Below, piece by piece: positions 60,311 to 64,000 of a stretch of DNA of 64,000 nucleotides. Source of the DNA: Loxodes magnus (lineage: Eukaryota; Ciliophora; Karyorelictea; Loxodida; Loxodidae); NCBI GenBank assembly GCA_946699065.1, contig CAMPDV010000715.1, positions 62,001-126,000 of the forward strand, given 5' to 3'. Under the pieces are notes generated by a model. It ran no database searches, was not told the origin of the DNA, and was given only the letters and a program-made list of their open reading frames with translations. The position numbers and the translations under genes were made by a program. Positions within the stretch are counted from its first letter, which is position 1; each line of letters starts with the position of its first letter.

Positions 60311-61182
60311 ACCTTATAGCTACTAGCTCTATTATAAGAAATAAATAAAAACTTGCTAATTTTAAATTTAGATGCTAATATTTTTATTTATTTCCAGTTA
60401 TTTAATTTATAGTTATTTTCTTCTTGCTTCAAGTTCTGTATAATTGATAGTGACTTTAGTAATTATTAAATTTAGTAGGATGCAAAATTATAGAAAGAAG
60501 ACTTAAAGTATTAATAAATAAATACTTAAGTGCTTTAATAATAAATTATCTATATAATTAAGCTAATATTGCTCAAATCAAATGCTAAACCTTTAATAAG
60601 GCACTCAATACATTTATTTACTTTACTGAGGAAAGATAAATCTAACTCCTACTGTCTTCATAAATCTAACTTTGAACTATGAACTTAAAATTTAGCCAAT
60701 TAAAAATAAATTATCAATCATACTTTAAAGCAAAAGAAAGGTGTATACTTGCTCTGCTTAACTAAGTTATTTCTTAATTAATAAAAATCTTTTAATTTAG
60801 ACTTTTTAATTTTCTTCTTTAGTAAAAGAAATATAGTATTAATGCTTAAGAAAGCTGCTATTAAATTATAAAGCATTTCTATATTTAGAAGTTAATATTA
60901 AAGCATTGCCAATAAATCTTAAGCTGATAATTAATTTCCCTTAAAATATATCTCTCTTTATACAAATTCTAGATAACTTAAGAAATTAATTATTAATTAA
61001 ATAAAAATTAGTTCTACCAAATAGAAAACTTGAAAGTGATAATATATAAAAAGATTTAATTTAGATAAATGAAAAACTAAATTACTTTAAATCATAAAGT
61101 AATAGTTATCTTAGAAAATATTTAATATGGGCTATTATATTAATATTACTTATAAACACTTCTTTTCTATTTTACCTTCAAA
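60311..61182. other. AT-rich stretch, no gene recognised (copy 2)
   Basis: Nearly identical to 10,349-11,221; nothing recognised in either. Confidence 0.5.
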
Positions 61183-61940
61183 TCAAAAATACAAAAGCAA
61201 AATTATTTTAACTTTAAACATTAGAGTTAAAAACAGAAAAGAAATCTAGATATATCTAACTTATGTTTCATTTTTACTCAAAGAAACGTTTTTTCAAAGT
61301 AATAGTCATGAGATATTTTGCAAATTTAAGTAAAAAGCATGCTATAAATAATTTTACATCCCTAAGACTTTAAATTCTTTATATTTAAAATTTTAACATA
61401 ACATAATTTATTAAAGTGACTTCACTTTTATTTGGTTTGCCAATTAGTTTAGGAGTTTTAAGATGTAAATGAATCGTTCAGGTCTTCTTAAAAGCTTGCT
61501 TCTTCTATTGCATATCGTGTTGTACAGATTTAACCTTTCTTGATCTTAGGAATTTTTCTTCAATCTCAATTAGGTCCCAACATCTTCCTCGTCCTTCTTT
61601 TTTGAGCATTTACTATATCCAATAGTAATTAATCTCCACCGAATAATTTTTTCTTGTAAAGTCTTCCTTCTGGAGAACAGTATTATTTTGTCATATTATT
61701 TCATATTTTTCAATTATTAGATTCTTGCTTCTTCGGAAAATACCAGCATCTTCTAAAGATGTGTCCAACCTTTTAACAATAAAAACATCTTGTTTTGCAA
61801 TATTTCGAGTTATGTCCTATTTTTAAGCATTTTTAGCATTTTTTGAATTTTTTAAAATTGACAATTTTTTTCCGATCTGAAAAAGAATTTAAATTTGTTA
61901 TTCTATTATTATAGGACCATTATTAAGATTAGAATTGTAT
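61183..61940 (-). pseudogene. Retroelement-type CCHC zinc-knuckle protein, copy 2
   Basis: Both CCHC knuckles of copy 1 are kept (CQKCLKIGHNSKYC and CFYCQKIGHILRR-C) with the basic tail. Upstream, the ATG used in copy 1 (here at 61,920) is out of phase with the knuckle frame because of small indels, and one extra knuckle-like CQK repeat is lost. The frame may start further upstream, or this copy is decaying. Divergence here is higher than in the flanking non-coding DNA. Confidence 0.55.
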
Positions 61941-63400
61941 GGTTTATTAATTTCTACTATTTTTTGCTCCGTTTTTCCAGTTTTTAATTACCTTGCACCA
62001 TCAAGGTTTTAATGCTTATTTACCATTAATTTTCGTTTTATAATTATTGTACAGTAAAAGTTAGAGAATCTAATGGTTAAATAAAGTCTAGAAGTGATAG
62101 TTGCATTTTTTTTCCCCGCTTCTAGGGAGTATATTTCGATTAGAGAGTTTTATGGTTAGATTTGGTGTTAGTTTTTGGTAGATGATTTCTTAGGAGTAAT
62201 TTTATATATATAAATGATATATTAGAATATCAAAGTTAGACTGTTATACTTGTTTGAAAAGTAAAATAAATGAAATAATTTAATCTTCTTTACGAATTTA
62301 TTTAGGAATAGCAATAAGATATAGTATTTAAGAATATTAACTAAAATATTAGTTTTAAGCATAAAATGAAAATTAGTATAGCCAAGTATTAGGAAATAAA
62401 GCATGATAAATAGGTAAGTTAAATAAATAAATCTATTGCATCAAAAAGATGATTTGGCAATAAAAGCATTTGTAATTTCTAAGAACTATACACATATTTT
62501 AAATTAGTGTTATTGAATATTTGATTTATGCATCTAAAATTGAGTTAATTTATGGTATAATAGTAATTTAGTTTAAATAATATAATTAGAGCCAAGAAAA
62601 TGAAAGTTTATAGTGAAATTGCAAGGATAGACTGAATAATATATGAAAGGCACTTATAATAATAAAATAATTAGTTTAGGTAAATAGTACATAAAGGAAA
62701 TAATAATTGAATATCATAAGGTAAAGTGTTACAACGAATAGCTATTTATAGATTTGTTTTAATATCTATTAGTATATGCTAAATAAAGTTAAAATTATAA
62801 AGTATTTACTTATAAATTTAAGAGTTACTAAAATAATAATATCAAGGTTAAGTCCCTTATGCTATCTAAGCATATAAATAAATATAAAATTCTTTAGTAA
62901 ACTAGTTTTCATTAATAATTAATTTATCTAATATTAAATAAAAAGTAGACATACAGTTAGCTGTTTAAGGATTATTAAAACTTAAATTCAAAAAGCTTAA
63001 GAGAAATAAATGCTATATTAAATAGAATTAAGAGCATATACAAAATTAAAACTATTATACCATATAATAAAAATATTATTTCAGAATTCTCACTATCTAA
63101 ACATTTTTATATGACCAAGTGCAAAAATATTATTTACAACTTTTAGATGGTTAAAAGAAATATAATGAGCAATGTGTGTATTAAATAAAATTAAAATAAT
63201 AACTAAACTAATAATAAAACTTAACTAATTTTAGGGGTAAAATTCATTTTATTATAAGTGACTACTCTGGATGAAAATCTATTTAAATAACTATTTATTA
63301 TTATTTTAAAGTTAAAATTATTATGATCTAGTTAATATAGTATCTCTATTGAAGGATATAAGCAAGTCTTTAATGGTCATTAATTAACTTAAATTATTAT
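61941..63400. other. Mostly non-coding part of copy 2
   Basis: Matches 12,000-13,455. It holds the 60-codon hydrophobic minus-strand ORF (62,222-62,404) mentioned for copy 1. Nothing else recognised. Confidence 0.4.
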
Positions 63401-63936
63401 ATATTTCTTTAAAACCGCCATAGTTGTTCGAAGGTGAACAACAAGGTCATCTTCATCAGAGGTTGGGGAAGTTAAGTACCCATAATCGACTTTATGTCTT
63501 CCTCTGCTTTGGTTTGGCCTCGAGACATAAGATTCTTAGACCTTCGACGTTGGCTTGACTTGATTTCGTTTATTTTTAATACTGGAACGAAAAAGAAATA
63601 ATATTGCGAGCTTCATCAGAGGTGGGGAATTTAAGTACCCATAATTGACACATGTCGTCCTCTGCTTTGGTGATGCAATGAGACACAATCCTGCCATGTC
63701 CTTGGACCTCCAGCAAGTATTAAAGATTACGAGTATTCTGAAGTTATATCAGTATTGAACATTTTTATCAGTACTGAATAATTATACCAGTATTGAACAA
63801 GGTTTATCAGTATCTGATAATTTTATCAGTAACAAACATTCTTGTCAGTATGAAACATTTCTTTTAAAGAGCTGCGCACCAACGAGAGTGCTATGTGCTC
63901 TATAATCAAATTTATTTATTTATTTATTTTATTTAT
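63401..63936 (+). mobile_element. SINE-like element inserted in copy 2 only
   Basis: Copy 1 reads straight from AATTATTAT into AAAATAAAG (near 13,455), while copy 2 has 536 bp between the same words. The insert has the same head, TATCAGTA repeats, terminal hairpin (GAGTGC-TAT-GTGCTC, one wobble pair) and (TTTA)n tail as the element at 47.6 kb. The empty site in copy 1 shows that it inserted after the duplication, or was lost from copy 1. Target-site duplication is not clear; at most a few bases (TTAT) repeat. Confidence 0.85.
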
Positions 63937-64000
63937 AAAATAAAGATAAATTAAAGAAAATAAATTAAATATCCTGGATATATAAGAGCAAGCAGTTATT

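Larger units (their letters stand above)
50656..64000. repeat. Large direct duplication, copy 2 (right end outside window)
   Basis: Copy 2 begins at about 50,656, where the sequence matches base 1 of the window, and continues to the end. Its contents match copy 1, apart from a 536-bp SINE-like insertion at 63,401-63,936 and fewer GCTGAGC-box modules. The left breakpoint cannot be called exactly, because copy 1 is cut by the window edge at the same point. Confidence 0.95.

Overview
This is AT-rich (roughly three quarters A+T) eukaryotic nuclear DNA, best read as a ciliate genome. Coherent proteins appear only when TAA and TAG are read as glutamine, and TGA also sits in frame at tryptophan-like positions: inside a GPS domain, a LINE reverse transcriptase, a RING protein and two TRIM-like copies. 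Several of the same genes also end at TGA. This pattern (UAR=Gln, UGA=Trp or stop) matches the ambiguous code described for karyorelict ciliates; a Condylostoma-like code is the alternative, while Tetrahymena and Paramecium use TGA only as stop. Introns look tiny (19-28 nt in coding genes). Because no codon is an unconditional stop, an open frame proves little here. Calls rest on motifs, frame conservation between copies and protein-like composition.

Layout. A block of at least 13 kb fills 1-13,500 and is repeated in direct orientation at 50,656-64,000; both copies run off the window. Each copy holds, left to right: a non-coding repeat region with a recurring GCTGAGC box; an array of intron-like units on the minus strand; an intact minus-strand gene for a RING / B-box / coiled-coil / ubiquitin-like protein; a divergently oriented, frameshifted ABCC-type transporter; a small candidate ORF; and a minus-strand retroelement-type protein with CCHC zinc knuckles. 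A third, older copy of the left half lies at 40,000-44,640 and contains a 9-bp satellite. Copy 2 carries a 536-bp SINE-like insertion that copy 1 lacks; a relative lies at 47.57-48.07 kb.

The middle (13.5-40 kb) holds an inverted pair of blocks (14.21-15.72 and 27.11-28.66 kb), each with a decayed papain-family protease next to a divergent unknown gene. It also holds a NEK-like kinase remnant, an unknown gene at 24.9-26.7 kb, a long membrane protein with a GPS domain (29.7-32.3 kb, perhaps to 33.5), an intact RING/coiled-coil gene (33,601-34,620), an unknown intact ORF (35,005-35,733) and a non-LTR retrotransposon on the minus strand (36.03-38.7 kb). At 45 and 47 kb lie an intact unknown gene and a gag-like ORF with an imperfect zinc knuckle.

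The most unusual signal is the minus-strand array downstream of the TRIM-like gene. It is a run of about 28-31 nt units, each beginning GTAAG and ending in a TTAAC branch-like motif plus TTATAG or TTAG, separated by exactly 3 nt or exactly 0 nt. The same 3-nt spacing continues through non-repetitive GT...AG segments and appears in all three copies. It looks like a chain of tiny introns separated by single-codon exons.
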